Shown: one piece after another, positions 34,851 through 46,932 of the stretch
Numbering within the stretch: position 1 is the stretch's first letter
Layout of the letters: every line of letters starts with the position of its first letter
Origin: Sycobia sp. Sy_11
Lineage: Eukaryota > Arthropoda > Insecta > Hymenoptera > Epichrysomallidae
Direction: 5' to 3'
Assembly: GCA_018907035.1 (NCBI GenBank)
Contig: JACCIC010000150.1
Coordinates: 1,247,001-1,311,000, forward strand
Length of the DNA stretch: 64,000 nucleotides
Translations under genes and position numbers: made by a program
The notes under the pieces: generated by a model
The model's database searches: none
Told to the model about the DNA's origin: nothing
What the model saw: the letters and a program-made list of their open reading frames with translations, nothing else

Positions 34851-36790
34851 CGTACATCGCCTTGTACTCTGGATTGAAAAATAATTGTTTGATTCGCCTG
34901 TGTTTTTTTTTCTGGCTTTCTTTGTTAAGCATACGATCGTTGCAGGCAACGCGGAGGAACAAATGATAAAATTCTACAGATATTGATTAGGTGGAAAATT
35001 TGTGAAGGAAAAGACAGGTATCGAATGTCAGTGTAAAGGATACATTTTGTAAAATAACAATGAATTTCTGATTTAGCCAAATAAAAGATATAAAATAATT
35101 TGATGTTGCAATGTTTTATAATCATCTACATATACATTTTCTCTTTCTTTTTCTCTCTATCTCTCTCTCTCTCTCTCTCACTCTCTGTGCGTCCAGACGC
35201 ATGTTAATTATAAATTTATATGTTCTTCAAAAACAGATGTTTCGTTTTAACAATTTTACTTATATAGATATATATAAGCTCTTCTACATGTTCCTTTTTT
35301 TCTATACCCGCATATTTAACAAAGGTGGAAATTATGCGGAGCAACGGTAATACCGCACGCTCGCGGCATATTTCTGCATGATCTATATATATATATATAT
35401 ATACAATTAATGCACAATGTCGATAATGTAAAGGAACGGTGATATAACAATAGACGCGTCAAGTGCAGGCGCGGCTGGAAAGGTTTTTTTTTCGTCCGGT
35501 TATTTCTTCATTGACCCCATCGAGCGGTTCTGCTTCGTATCGACAGAGAATAACAGTGGGATGAAAATATCCGAATAGCCTCTGTCCTTTCTTCGTTGAC
35601 GATCAAAGCTTACGAGCTTAAGCCGAAACAAATGATTCTAATCCCTGATTAATAATGACAAAAGAACATTGTGCAATTAATTCATTCGATTTCGATTATG
35701 AAAAGAAATTAGTTCAGTTATACGTTAACGTAGACGTCAATGAAATGCGTATTTGGGAAATATCGCGAGGATGTAATAATAAAGCTTTTTAGAATAATGA
35801 CCCGTTAGAACTTATACAAGATAAGTATTATTCATGAAATTTCTCCTAGTGTAACATAATTTTAAATATTCGCGTTGAACATTAAGTAATTTGTTTAGTG
35901 AATTATTTTGTCGTCTGTTTATCTAGACATTGTTATCTGGATACTGTGTATCTGGGCATGTTAATTTACTTTTCGTACCATTTCTTTGCTATTCGAAATA
36001 ATTACGGAAATTCATCTAATAAGCAGTATTCAGAATCAATAGAGAATGGCAGTAAAGATTATTTTGAACATTTCCTTTGGAAAAAAATTGTTTCACTTTA
36101 TTTGATATTGGCAAAAATGTCAGATTATTATCAGCTCATTGTAATATTATAATATCATGTATCGTATAGCCGCTATGAATCGAAAGATAAATTTATTATC
36201 TAATTTTGGATGAACTGGCTGCTATGAATTATAAAAACCGATAGACGAATGGTGGTAGAATGTTTTTCAATGCGAAGAACGCATTAGTTTGATAACACGA
36301 TCGATGGCAGCTCGAATGGCGAATGTAAAATTTGATATTTTTGTTTTATTTTATTTTTTTTTTTTTTCATGAAAGAAGATATTAATGATACGAGGTAACT
36401 CGATAACTGCAGATTGATAGGATTTTTAGCAGGCTTCTCATTTGAATATTATAGTTATCAGATAGTATCTATGACTTACGAAATAATTTCGATAGTAGCC
36501 TTAATTGATACCGTAGGTATGAAAAATAAATTATGTCTATTAAGGACAAGCTTAATGAAAATATTAAGGCACATTGACAATCATCATCTTTTTCAATAAA
36601 ATAATTTGTTTTCTAACAAATTTCGCTCCTTTCTTTTTAATAATGAATTTTTAATATAAATTTCTGTTTCAAATTATAGAAGGCTTTTTCAGTTGCATTG
36701 CTTTAGGAAAAAAAAAACCTAAAATAGGCAATGAAAACGAATACATAGGTCCTCAAATCGAATAAAATTATAAATCAAAAATTAGTAAGT
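34850..36790. other. AT-rich stretch
   Basis: No established gene. (CT)n at 35139-35186 and (TA)n at 35385-35404. Two short plus-strand frames (35898-36152 and 36414-36599) have membrane-like hydrophobic composition typical of AT-rich chance frames. Confidence 0.6.
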
Positions 36791-36797
36791 AAAGTAT

Positions 36798-37322
36798 TCA
36801 TCGACAGGATAGCTTTTCGATGCCATTCAACGATTTTAGACATAGCGAGCTACGCCTATTATTTCTTTCGATTCTCGTCCTGCGCAAAAGAGCATAAAAT
36901 ACCCGCCCACTTGGGAGCGCCGGGAGCGAGACGATTCCGACCTTCAAGATTGAGCCACAATCGCGTATATTCCAGCCGGAAGCGCGCCGTGCTGCCGTAA
37001 TCAGATCTACGTCCTCGAGGTTCGGAAATGCAGGACTTCCCGAAATCCGGTATCGGCCGATAATCGGTAAATCCGAGCGACCCGCCGATTTTAAATCCCG
37101 GTGGGGTTGAGAATCACGCGCACTCGAGACCTGAATTTTCTCAGACACTGCATACTTGAATATTTTAGAATGCGAGAATGGGTGTCGCGCATTCTCATTA
37201 GCAGCGCGCGAGTTAAGTAGGCAGAGATCGAGATTAAGCCGATTTGGCCGATTAAAGGGACTGAACGGGATGTAAGGGTGCAGTCGGTAGCTTTCTTCTG
37301 AAAATTTGTTTGTATTGACAAT
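36798..37322 (-). CDS. Long ATG-less open frame, function unknown
   Basis: A single minus-strand frame is open for 174 codons with no repeat, from TGA at 37323-37325 down to TGA at 36798-36800. It contains no methionine, so it would have to be an internal or 3' exon. Segments include LEDVDLITAARRASGWNIRD and GIVSLPALPSGRVFYALLRR. No family is recognised. A second minus-strand frame (37091-37333) overlaps part of it, and the island is unique and of intermediate GC content, so depletion of stop codons in a conserved non-coding element is a real alternative. Confidence 0.2.
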   Translation of the reverse strand: MVNTNKFSEESYRLHPYIPFSPFNRPNRLNLDLCLLNSRAANENARHPFSHSKIFKYAVSEKIQVSSARDSQPHRDLKSAGRSDLPIIGRYRISGSPAFPNLEDVDLITAARRASGWNIRDCGSILKVGIVSLPALPSGRVFYALLRRTRIERNNRRSSLCLKSLNGIEKLSCR

Positions 37323-37409
37323 TCAATTAACATTCAGCAATTAATAATACACAGCAATAAATGTCTATTATCAAGGAAAATATTTTCTTATCGTAGCAGC
37401 GCTCGACAG

Positions 37410-37450
37410 TCACACACACACAACACACACACACACACACACACACACAC
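37410..37450. repeat. (CA)n microsatellite
   Basis: CA array with one AA interruption. Confidence 0.96.
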
Positions 37451-37661
37451 CGTTCCCGGCCCTGTACAATCTAGAAGTAAAAAATATCATCTGCCTGCAT
37501 CGCGCGAGCGGGATTCATTGTCAGCCTCGTTCGAATTGGAATCGAGGCACAACAATGGACGATCGAGTCGTGGATAAAATTCGCCTATACATTAATTATA
37601 GTTAGTTATTCGATATAATTTATTAACTGATTATTCATCGTTCGAAACTGTATAAGTTATT

Positions 37662-37662
<1 letters not shown>

Positions 37663-37723
<61 letters not shown>
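37663..37723. repeat. (TA)n microsatellite
   Basis: About 30 TA units. Confidence 0.97.
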
Positions 37724-37727
<4 letters not shown>

Positions 37728-39205
37728 CGGATTTAAACATGACTATTTTTGCGCGGAATACTTGCACAATACTTGCGCGAAAATCGATATAAATGCATTT
37801 CTCATTGATTCGCTCGCTAATTTGATATACTCGAATCAACTGTCGCCGTACATATGCATATATGTATGAGCAAAGATACTTTTGACAAAGAGAGATGAAA
37901 ATAATAGTCGTGATATTAACTCCGTTGGCTTTATTTGGAAATTCTTCAAGTAGACTCGGGCCTAATTTATTTTTCGATATTATAACAGAACTGCAGTTTA
38001 AAGTTACAATTACATTACACCTTTTAACCGGCAAGCCTTACCGCAACTGTTATGTTTCTGCATTCTTACGACAACACTTCCGTTTCTATTTTTCAATTTA
38101 CTTTTATCGTACAATTCTTTTAGGCAGTGTTGATGAAGTATCGGATTAACGTCTGAAACAGCGCGAGAGGGAGGAATTAGTGCATCTGGAAACATTAGTT
38201 TAATAATATTATTTAGTTAACGTCCACTGAACTTCAGTAATTATAAAGAATTTTATTTAAATCTTCGGTAAATAATATTTTAAGAATAAGGAGTCGATAG
38301 ACGAGAGGTTAAAGTATTACTCTTCGGGTAATCGTATACGACATCGTCTATATATATATATAATAACACCTACAATCTCGTCGGGTTCCAACATTAGTAC
38401 ATAAACTATATAGACGGTGTTAGTTTCGGTATCCCCTGGCGAGGGTATCCTTGAAATTCGAACTAGAGATATTAGTAGATTAATAAGAGCAAGGCAAAAA
38501 CAAAAAAAAAAAAAAAAAAAAACAAATACGTTGCGTAAGTATTTCGCCAGTCGAGTCTGGAATGTTATCTTATCGCGGCGCACTTTCGTCGCGCTCTTTT
38601 ATCGCGTTAAAGTTTACGAATCAACTATGCGCGGTCGTGACATATCGGCGTAGAAGCGGCGCGGCAATTTTTTTCTTCAGCTCGCACTTCTGCGCGACGC
38701 CGAGCGCCGGTTTATGTTTTTTTATTTTTTATTCTTTTAATTTATTTATTTTTTCTGGCTCGTTCGTTCTTCCATGCGAAAGCGCGCAATTGTCGACGAT
38801 TCTATAGCAGCAGCAATAGTAATAGTAGAGGCAATATCGCTCTGCCGCATCGCAGTACAAGTGTTCCAGGGAACTTCGTAATCGTGAACCAAGATCAACC
38901 GAAGCGAAATTTCTTGCTGCAAATATGATATATAACGCGTAATTTTTAATTTTGAAGAATAAGTTCGAATGATTAACCGAAATAAATTACTATTAGTACG
39001 TTTCGCCCTCAGTTACCTGCTGGGCTCGTCAGTAGGACGGCAGGTAACCAATGCCTAGACGTACGATGCTTGCTAATAGTCGATGAAAAGTTATAATATA
39101 AAAACGATAAAATTAATTATGGAAGAGGAATATTGTGTAAATATGCGGGAATAATTGTACATATCTTAGAAAGTTAAATAGCGACTTTAGCTTACCAGCT
39201 ATCAA

Positions 39206-39539
39206 TAAATTAAATTAAAGATGCGCTATATTATTTTTATGTGGAACAAAATTAAATAATTAAAATATATTTCTAAGAATATAATACTTTTCACACTTGG
39301 GTGAAATCCACAAATTACGCGACGTGTTACATCGACAAATTCATTTCAACGACGGTTAGGTCGGATTGAAATGCTCTTTCCTTGATATGTGCAAAAGTGT
39401 AATTTTTAATTTGTTGCGTGTGCTGCGTAATTTGTGGATTTCACCCAAGTGTGAAAAACATTGTATTGTTAGAAATATATTTCAATTATTTAATTTTGTT
39501 CCACGTAAAAATAATATAGCGCATCTTTAATTTAATTTA
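39206..39539. mobile_element. Long inverted repeat (foldback/MITE-like)
   Basis: Two 115-bp arms (39206-39320 and 39425-39539) are reverse complements, with 6 mismatches and no gaps by direct reading, about 95% identity. They enclose a 104-bp centre. The centre carries its own CATTTCAA...TTGAAATG hairpin and a further partly paired stretch (CGACAAATT opposite AATTTGTTG). Arm landmarks are AAAGATGCGCTATATTATTT near the outer end and CTTGGGTGAAATCCACAAAT near the inner end. No protein is encoded. High arm identity suggests a young element or selection for pairing. No clear target-site duplication is visible, although a TTAA lies near both outer ends. Alternatives are a non-autonomous DNA transposon, a foldback element, or a hairpin RNA feeding the siRNA pathway. 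Confidence 0.85.
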
Positions 39540-41160
39540 ACGCGTAACTGTACGAACGACGTTGGCTTTTTTTTTCGTTCGTCGATATCCAGCCCTTCCT
39601 AAAAAAAAAAAGAATCCGAGAATCGCACGGTAGGTCCGTTACCAAATTTCGACTCTTAACTACTATTTTAAATAAAATCCAGATCATCCGTGTCTAAAGC
39701 AAGCTTCGTATTGTCTTCGATCGTCAGTTGCGTTGACGTTAAAAAAAAAAAAAGAAAAAAAAACAAAGAACAAAAAGAAAATAAGAAAGAAAGGATGAAA
39801 AAAAGAACATTAATACGACGACGATCGAGTTTCACCCACGACGATTACGTATGAACTAGTATCGCCAATCGCTATAATAAGAGCTTGGATCAAAATGCGA
39901 AACTTAAGTCTCGCTAAAGTCATTTATAGAGCTACCCTCGGAGTTTTATTCTGTTTTCCTTTCCTTTTTTCAATCGCATATTACGATTTATCACGCTCTG
40001 AACATTGTTAATTCATTTCTTTTTTCTGTTAATATCGCTGAACTTTTATCGAGAATTGAGTGCGTAGATGATGCAAAAAAGTTTAGAATTAAATGCGTAA
40101 CTTTCTTACTTTCGGAAATTCACGGACGAAACTATTTGAAGAGGATGAAAATTTTTAATCTCATGGAACTATCGTAAAGCACACGAGGCATAATTCATAC
40201 CTATTCGATTAATGATTAATTAAATTATGTAGCATTACGTACGAGATCGCCATTTTTCTACACGTGTACATCTTTTTCTACTTATATCAAAACTAATTAT
40301 AATGACTATACTTTGTTAAACATATGTATTTAGTCACTGTCGCAAGAGTTGCAATAACCTTTGCTCTTGTTTTAAAAATATGTTTCGTAAAAATGCACGC
40401 GATTAAGTGGCTCGATCGTAGCGCGATATTCGGCGAGTCGTATTTAGTCGTAAAAAATTTGCGGAACGAATGAATGGTAATAAATGGAAATAAAAAAAAG
40501 TACTTCACGTTGTTGATAATCGTAGCTATCGCAGTCTTAAATTCTAACGAAAGCTTATTCTACAATTTCGATCGTAATATTGCGTCCAAGGGACTTTGTA
40601 TTATTGGGCAGAATTACATAGAAGATATTCTCAAATTTTTCACTGGCATTCCCATACGTGGGCGCGTAAGAGCCGAATGTAATTTCTAAACTTGTATCGC
40701 TCGCCGGAATTATGAAACAGTCTATCAATTTTACTTTTTACGATGTACTCCGTATCGAGCGTTCGATTAACTTTATCGCAGCGGCCTTAACGGGTCTATA
40801 ACGAACGTGAAAGTTAAAACAAAAAAAAAAATAAATAAATAAATAAAAAAAACGCACACACAAAAAATCTCTGCTACTCGTACGCATACGATCCAACAAT
40901 GAAGTAAATACGCTGCGCGCTGTATGCAAAAGTAAAAAAAAAAAGAAATCTGTACAAAAACGGTTAATTTATATACCCGTCTTGCCCCCGATCGTTAACG
41001 CGAAAGCTTTTAAATACGCAACGCATGAGCTTCTGTTCTTCGATTAAATGCATTGGCATTATTTCCGAATAAGCGAAGAGGGAAAAAACAACATAAACGA
41101 AACAAAAAAAAAAAAACGAGCTATCTGTAACAGGAAAAAAATCTCGCTATATAAGCGAAT
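39540..41160. other. AT-rich stretch
   Basis: No gene. A-rich tracts at 39741-39800 and 40819-40850. Unique sequence otherwise. Confidence 0.65.
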
Positions 41161-41429
41161 GCGCGCGCGCGCGCTTGCAGCTGTACGGCTAGAAAGGACG
41201 GAGAATCGGATAACGGCGAGAGAGGGGAGGGGGAGACGAGGCGGGAGCTCGTATCGTTAAAATTAAACGTGCGGAAGCGGAAGTCTTCCTGGTGGATCGC
41301 GCGGACCCGTCGCCGCGCGTGCCGCGTAACAGGTTAAGGGGGTGCTCCCGACTCCGGAGCGAATTATGCACAGGTGGCCTAATGCAGCTATGTAGCCATA
41401 TAGCCGTCCTCGGGCTATCATATGTGCAC

Positions 41430-41432
<3 letters not shown>

Positions 41433-41515
<83 letters not shown>

Positions 41516-41525
41516 GCGCGCGCGC
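41433..41525. repeat. (CA)n followed by (CG)n
   Basis: About 40 CA units end in about five CG units, all alternating purine-pyrimidine. Confidence 0.97.
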
Positions 41526-41615
41526 ACACATATACATATGAGTATACGAGTGCTGATGATCGACGGTGATCAGGTAGCCACACGTTATAAATGTATGCGT
41601 ATGTGTATGTATGTG

Positions 41616-41618
<3 letters not shown>

Positions 41619-41661
<43 letters not shown>
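41619..41661. repeat. (AT)n microsatellite
   Basis: About 21 AT units. Confidence 0.97.
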
Positions 41662-41663
<2 letters not shown>

Positions 41664-41791
41664 GTATATGTGTGTGTATAAATACTGGCAAGAAATATAG
41701 GGAATTTACATAGAACCAAAGGTGAGGAACGCTGGTCGAATTGGGAGGGATGACGTTGTATTAGTTGTAGTATACTACTGCGACGGTGAGA

Positions 41792-41807
41792 GATATATAT
41801 ATATATA

Positions 41808-41852
<45 letters not shown>

Positions 41853-41862
41853 TATATATATA
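41792..41862. repeat. Interrupted (TA)n microsatellite
   Basis: Three TA blocks are separated by GAA and GT. Confidence 0.96.
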
Positions 41863-41920
41863 GAATGAGAATTAGAATTTATTTATTAGAGCCTATTACT
41901 CCTGGTCCTTCATAGGCCAA

Positions 41921-41921
<1 letters not shown>

Positions 41922-41964
<43 letters not shown>

Positions 41965-41971
41965 TACAAAT
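41922..41971. repeat. (TA)n microsatellite
   Basis: About 23 TA units with TACA ends. Confidence 0.97.
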
Positions 41972-42110
41972 ATGAAGAGAGAGAGAGAATCGACGTTGAA
42001 CAAAGTACATTAGAGTAGTCGTGGAGGGAACCGATGAGAAGGGGAATAATGGAAGGAATGGCGAAAGAGAGAGGGAGAGGAAAAAAGAACTGAAGTGCCG
42101 GTTAAGGTTC

Positions 42111-42148
42111 AAAAAAAAAAAAAAAAAAAAAAAAAAGAAAAAAAAGAA
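42111..42148. repeat. Poly-A tract
   Basis: Twenty-six A residues, then AG-interrupted A. Confidence 0.95.
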
Positions 42149-42229
42149 GAGCTGTTGGGGAAATGCGTTGAATCGTGGTAGAAAATATCTTTCGACGCGC
42201 TCTCTAATAGTTTTCATTCCAAATTAAAA

Positions 42230-43489
42230 CATTTCGACAATGTTAACTACACAATTTTACAAAGATTTTTACAATCCTCATACTAACACATGAACGTTCG
42301 AATGAAATAAAGAATTAAATTTAATAAAAAATTTAAGGAGTCATGTACAAAATATTGTTCGTACGCTTAATTATATATTAACTATTTTTAATATTATAAC
42401 GATAATTTAATTAACATTTACTTGCTATAGAATTTTAATATTCAAGCGTCGCCTATCGACACTACTTGCCATTTCTGATTCCGTCATAAGGGCGATCGAC
42501 CAACAAGTAGGCACTTTGTCTCTAAAACGTAAGTTATAAATTCGCCGACAAGTGTACACAAAATTTCTTACACCAGATGATAAATATTCAATATCGAACT
42601 TTTAGACCTTGAAGTTTTCCGCAAAATAAAATCGCGATAACATGGGATTTTATAGATATAAATGAAATACTGGATCACGTTCACCTAGGTTCGACATTTC
42701 CAAGAATAATCGTTAGGTGTATCGAAAGCTCTGGGTAGCTTCAGTACAATCGGACATTAGAGCTAGGCCGAGTGTATGGAAAACGAGAGATAGGAAAAGA
42801 AAGCCGTGTAAAATTTTGCTAATAAAAAAACAAAATATTACACTGATCAAATTTTCTAAATGAATGTGTCTGTGGGCGTATTAAAAATAAATATTATTAT
42901 CAGTAAAAAAGAAAGCTCTGTAATTTATATAGATAAATTGTTAGAAGAGTCATGAGAGAAACCTTTCTCAGATATATATATATATTTAATTGGAAACAAT
43001 TAAATTTCACAAGTTTAAAGCTTCTGAGTCGTCGGAGGGGGGGGGGGCAAACAATTTAGAAACAGAAAAATGTTGAAATGGCACCCTCTGTAATTGTAAA
43101 AAAGTAAATTAACATTTTGTAATCTTAAACTTCGTCGTGAGTCATCTGCTTTGGCTAGTTCACGGTATACTTATATCTCAAGATAATATAACAATATGAT
43201 CGACAAATTATGCCGTTGATAGGGAAAAAACTTAGATATTTTTATCTGTTAAGTCATGGCCAACGTAATTTTACATAATTATTACGTGGCTGCAATAAAT
43301 GAAATTTGTCCGATTTATGTAATAATTTATTTATATGAACTTATTATATTACGAACCAAAAATACAAGCGATACTTCACAATCCTTTTAATACAACAATT
43401 TCTATCAATAAGAAAATGGCAAATAAATAACCGTGGTTCATGCAGATAGATATACACATATATATAATATAAATAATTTATACATAAAT

Positions 43490-43540
<51 letters not shown>

Positions 43541-43812
43541 CATACGAGACGCATATAATTGAATGCCTCACAATATATAAAATACGAGTATTCGGTCAAT
43601 AATAATGGGGAGAGCATATAAGATTCATCATAATAAGGGTGGAAGTGTAAAAGATAAGCCTAGGTATAAGAAAGAAAAAAAAAGGAAACAAAAACAATAT
43701 ATATATATAACGGCTCGATATTTCTCATTGTAAGAAATTACACAAATGTAGTATAATTTTTTCGAATCAATTATAATTATAATTATAATAATGATCAATA
43801 ATAACTTTCGAA
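42230..43812. other. AT-rich stretch
   Basis: No gene. (TA)n at 43493-43537 and a poly-G run at 43038-43047. If the exon at 43813-43923 is real, the left part (below 43812) would be its 3' untranslated region. Confidence 0.55.
43493..43537. repeat. (AT)n microsatellite
   Basis: About 21 AT units. Confidence 0.97.
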
Positions 43813-43923
43813 TCATCTTTGCCTGTCTGGGAATAGGTTAGCCATCGTCTGACTCAACTCGGAATTCAAGCCGATACCTTTAGCCGTTCCTCCGATCATA
43901 TCGCTTCGCGTTGCGACAATAAA
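43813..43923 (-). CDS. Candidate 3'-terminal coding exon, function unknown
   Basis: On the minus strand a frame of 36 codons ends at TGA (43813-43815) and reads ..ATRSDMIGGTAKGIGLNSEL.. followed by SQTMANLFPDRQR. The composition and codon choice look like real protein. Just upstream on the minus strand is a plausible 3' splice site: CTAAT (a branch-site-like word) about 20 bases before an AG at 43924-43925. An in-frame stop at 43942-43944 means the frame is closed exactly upstream of that acceptor. An internal ATG could start a 28-residue peptide instead. No family is recognised. The rest of the gene, if any, would lie to the right, probably beyond long introns. Confidence 0.35.
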   Translation of the reverse strand, partial: FIVATRSDMIGGTAKGIGLNSELSQTMANLFPDRQR

Positions 43924-44033
43924 CTTGTATATATATATATATTAGGCTTTACGCACGGCCTCGGCCCAAAAAATTTGCTATGTCCTTTTATTCGCAATGA
44001 TCAGTAGCAAAAACTTTACATACATATACCCGC

Positions 44034-44087
<54 letters not shown>

Positions 44088-45090
44088 CAACCTGCTGGAC
44101 ACGTACCGTCTAATCTGGACAGTTGTTAACCGTCGAATATCCACAATAACGATACCTCGGGGTCGATGCGTGAATTCTAAATTATTAAACGTCTCGTTGT
44201 TGCGCTCCCGTCCGCGACTCCGCAGTTGCGATATTTAGCACACGAACGTCTCGATAAAGTTCAAGCAAGCTTCGTGTGATCATGTTTAACGCGCGACAAC
44301 GATGGGCACTCGATAATCGTAGCTGTGCCTTGCTTCGTTATGTCCACAATCTATTGAAATACCATCATTATCGTACCGTGTAATCGTTGAAATTTCGCAT
44401 CTCTAATTACGACGTAAATTTTTCGATATTTAATTTAAAAGAAAAAAAGAAAGGAAAATTAACTCGGTCTTATCGATTTTTCTCCAAGCGAGAAGAAAGA
44501 TTTTTTATTTTGGAATTACCAACGTAATGATTGAATTTTGAATGCCCGACGTATCGATCTTGCATAGAAATTACGGTCTCGTTATGAATTACTTAAATGG
44601 CGCAAAGATTCGGCCGCGACGATGACGAATAGAGAGTGCGTGCGATAAGATAGGAGACAGGTCGCCGCCGCCGCCGCCGCCGCCGCAGCCTCCGACCGAG
44701 AGTGCCCGTAAAATTTAATTCTACGCCGCGTCTAAATTCTATGCCCGGGCTTTTAACGCACGGAAAAAGCAAAAGAATGGAAAAAAAGAAACTAGCAGAG
44801 AACAAAAAAAAAAACGAGAGATCAAAGCACGCTCTGAAATTATAATGTTACAGCGTTAAATATAAATTTTAACGAATATCTTTTATAATTAATGCCCGAG
44901 CTATTTTGAAATTGAAATCCTTTGTCAAAATTATGCCAGTAAAAACGTCCCGGGCTGCGCGAATGCCTTAATCGAAGAATGTTCAAAGTAAAATTTTCAA
45001 CTTTCATGTTCGAAAACTTTCGAAAGCCCCGGCCGGGGGTTTAATCAAAGTTTAATACGACCTCGGCAGATTCAAATTAAATTCATACTC
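43924..45090. other. Mixed linker
   Basis: (TA)n at 44041-44083, an imperfect (GCC)n run at 44663-44686, otherwise unique sequence. No established gene. Confidence 0.55.
44041..44083. repeat. (TA)n microsatellite
   Basis: About 21 TA units. Confidence 0.97.
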
Positions 45091-46330
45091 TTTAATTTGG
45101 TCGTTAACGAAGCCGCGGGCGCGGGGGGGGGGGAGGGCTTCGAGGCCGGCGGCGTTCCAATGCCGCAGGCAAAAGTATAAACCCGATCGTTGTAAAATGC
45201 GTGCGCCCGAGCGGGCGAGATTCTGTGGGTAGCAAAACAATGGGTGTGGAGGGGGGGGGGAGAGAAATAAACATGAAAAACATAAAAAAAAATTGTAATA
45301 TAACCAGGACTCCGCGGGCCGATCAGCGATTAAATTTAAACGTCTATATTTGTAACGATCGACCCCCTCACCCCCTATACGCCCTCTTCCTCTCCCTCTC
45401 TCCTTCCCTCGGCTCCCTGCAGAGTCAGTCGCCTAAATAGCGCTCACCCCTGCCGATTGATCGCAATGAGCTCGCCAAGAGCTCCGGCTCTGCGCAAATT
45501 AGAGCATCCGCGCATCCTCCGCGGCGTTTCAACTCCCGATAGCCTTTTGTCCTCCGGCCGTACTCCTCCTCTTTCTCAGCCCCCCCACCCCACCTTCCTC
45601 CCCTCTCCCCGCCGTTCCAATCCAAGACCGACCCGTGGACGCGAGGGTCGACGAAGGCGCCGTGGAATCCGGGCCAAAACTAACCCCCCGAACTCTCGCC
45701 TTCTGTTTCCCTCTCCCTCTCCCTCTATCGCTCTCTCTCTCTTCTCTTCCTCTCTCTCTCCTATCCCACTCTCCGGCTGGAGTGCGGGCAGGCGCGCGTG
45801 CACCACCGACCTGGATTTAGCGATGGTCGGTCGGCCCGATGCTAATTCGAAATAGGCGTGATTTAATTATATATATATATATATATATAAAACAAGAACT
45901 GGACCGTCGATATTGACCCCCGCGCCTCTGTCCGCGCGCGATCGATTCTCGATGGTAGAGCCGCGCGACGCAACGAGCCGTCGTCAATGTTAACGATTAG
46001 AGCGTCGGCCCGAGCGGGGCTTTCGGTTTCTGAGCCCCAGACCTCCCTCTACTGCCACCTTCCAACCCCCCCCCCAACCCCTTGTTTTTTTTTTTTTGAA
46101 ATCGGCGAACGCGCGCGATACGCGGCGAAAGCGAACGAAATCGGTGTTCGAGCCTTTAAAACGCAATTATATCCGCGGCGGGGCATTGATCGCGCGACAG
46201 GAGCTTACGCCTTTTCCTCGAAAGGGGTCGTAGCGATAATGCCGACGCGGGCGAAACTGCGTAACGATAGCGAGGGGTGTGTCTACAGCCGTCGGAGGGA
46301 CCGAATAGCTTAAAACTCGATAAAACGTAT
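45090..46330. other. GC-leaning island
   Basis: G-rich runs at 45122-45133 and 45250-45261, CT-rich sequence at 45380-45420 and 45700-45770, (AT)n at 45868-45889, poly-C and poly-T at 46066-46098. Frames on both strands are rich in R, P and S. No gene is supported. Confidence 0.55.
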
Positions 46331-46932
46331 TAGAAGTAATCGAAAATAATAACAATGAGTATCTTTACCCTTTTGTTCTTCCGGCTAATGAGCCTTACCT
46401 CTGCTCATTTCTTACGCGAGCATTGTTAAGATAGCTTATAGTTTAGAGATGTCTAGCTAACTACGCAGGTGTGCAGAGCTCTCATTTTTGTCAGGTCTGC
46501 GATCAGTTTTCAGTCGTATCAAGCCGGAATACTATATATCAAAGGGAGGTCTAGCATAGTGAAAGAAGGAGAGGTGGTAAAGTATAAACTTTTGTACATT
46601 TATTTACAGAGAAATTATTAAATCTTTTATTTTGTTACTAATGACGTTGGAAGATTTAACTTGCAAAAGAATTTCTATACATAAATATTAATACTAACTT
46701 TCACTGTTAGGTGAATAATTAATGTACTTTTTTAATTCTAAATAATAATATAATTGTATTAGTGGAAAGTAGAATCTACAGTTGAAACTCGTGAGATAAG
46801 AGTCACTGACGTACAGTTATCTCTAAAAAAAATTGAATAAATTAGATACAATAGAAACAATTGTTAACAGTGAAAATTCAATAAAAACAATTTAGAAATA
46901 AAAATAAATAATAATTTAAAGATAGCAGGTAG
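46330..46932. other. AT-rich stretch with an open plus frame
   Basis: A plus-strand ATG-less frame is open at about 46457-46621 and includes SYQAGILYIKGRSSIVKEGE. It follows a TTTTTGTCAG acceptor-like word (AG at 46494-46495). No family is recognised. It lies upstream of the mini-exon cluster at 46933-47128, and a weak phase-compatible donor (GAG/GTGGTA) exists near 46577. Linking the two is speculation. Confidence 0.25.

Larger units (their letters stand above)
37330..39200. other. AT-rich stretch with CA and TA arrays
   Basis: No gene. (CA)n at 37410-37450, a long (TA)n at 37663-37723, poly-A at 38501-38521. A GTTACCTGC...GCAGGTAAC inverted pair (9 bp, 19-base loop) lies at about 39013-39049. 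Confidence 0.6.
41160..42230. other. Microsatellite cluster
   Basis: Within about 950 bases lie (CG)n at 41161-41173, (CA)n plus CG at 41433-41525, (TA)n at 41619-41661, interrupted (TA)n at 41792-41862, (TA)n at 41922-41971, GA at 41974-41987, and poly-A at 42111-42148. No gene. Confidence 0.8.

Noticed and set aside
36798..37322. Firm gene call for the 174-codon frame
   Set aside because: No methionine, no splice sites identified, overlapping second open frame; kept only as a low-confidence candidate.
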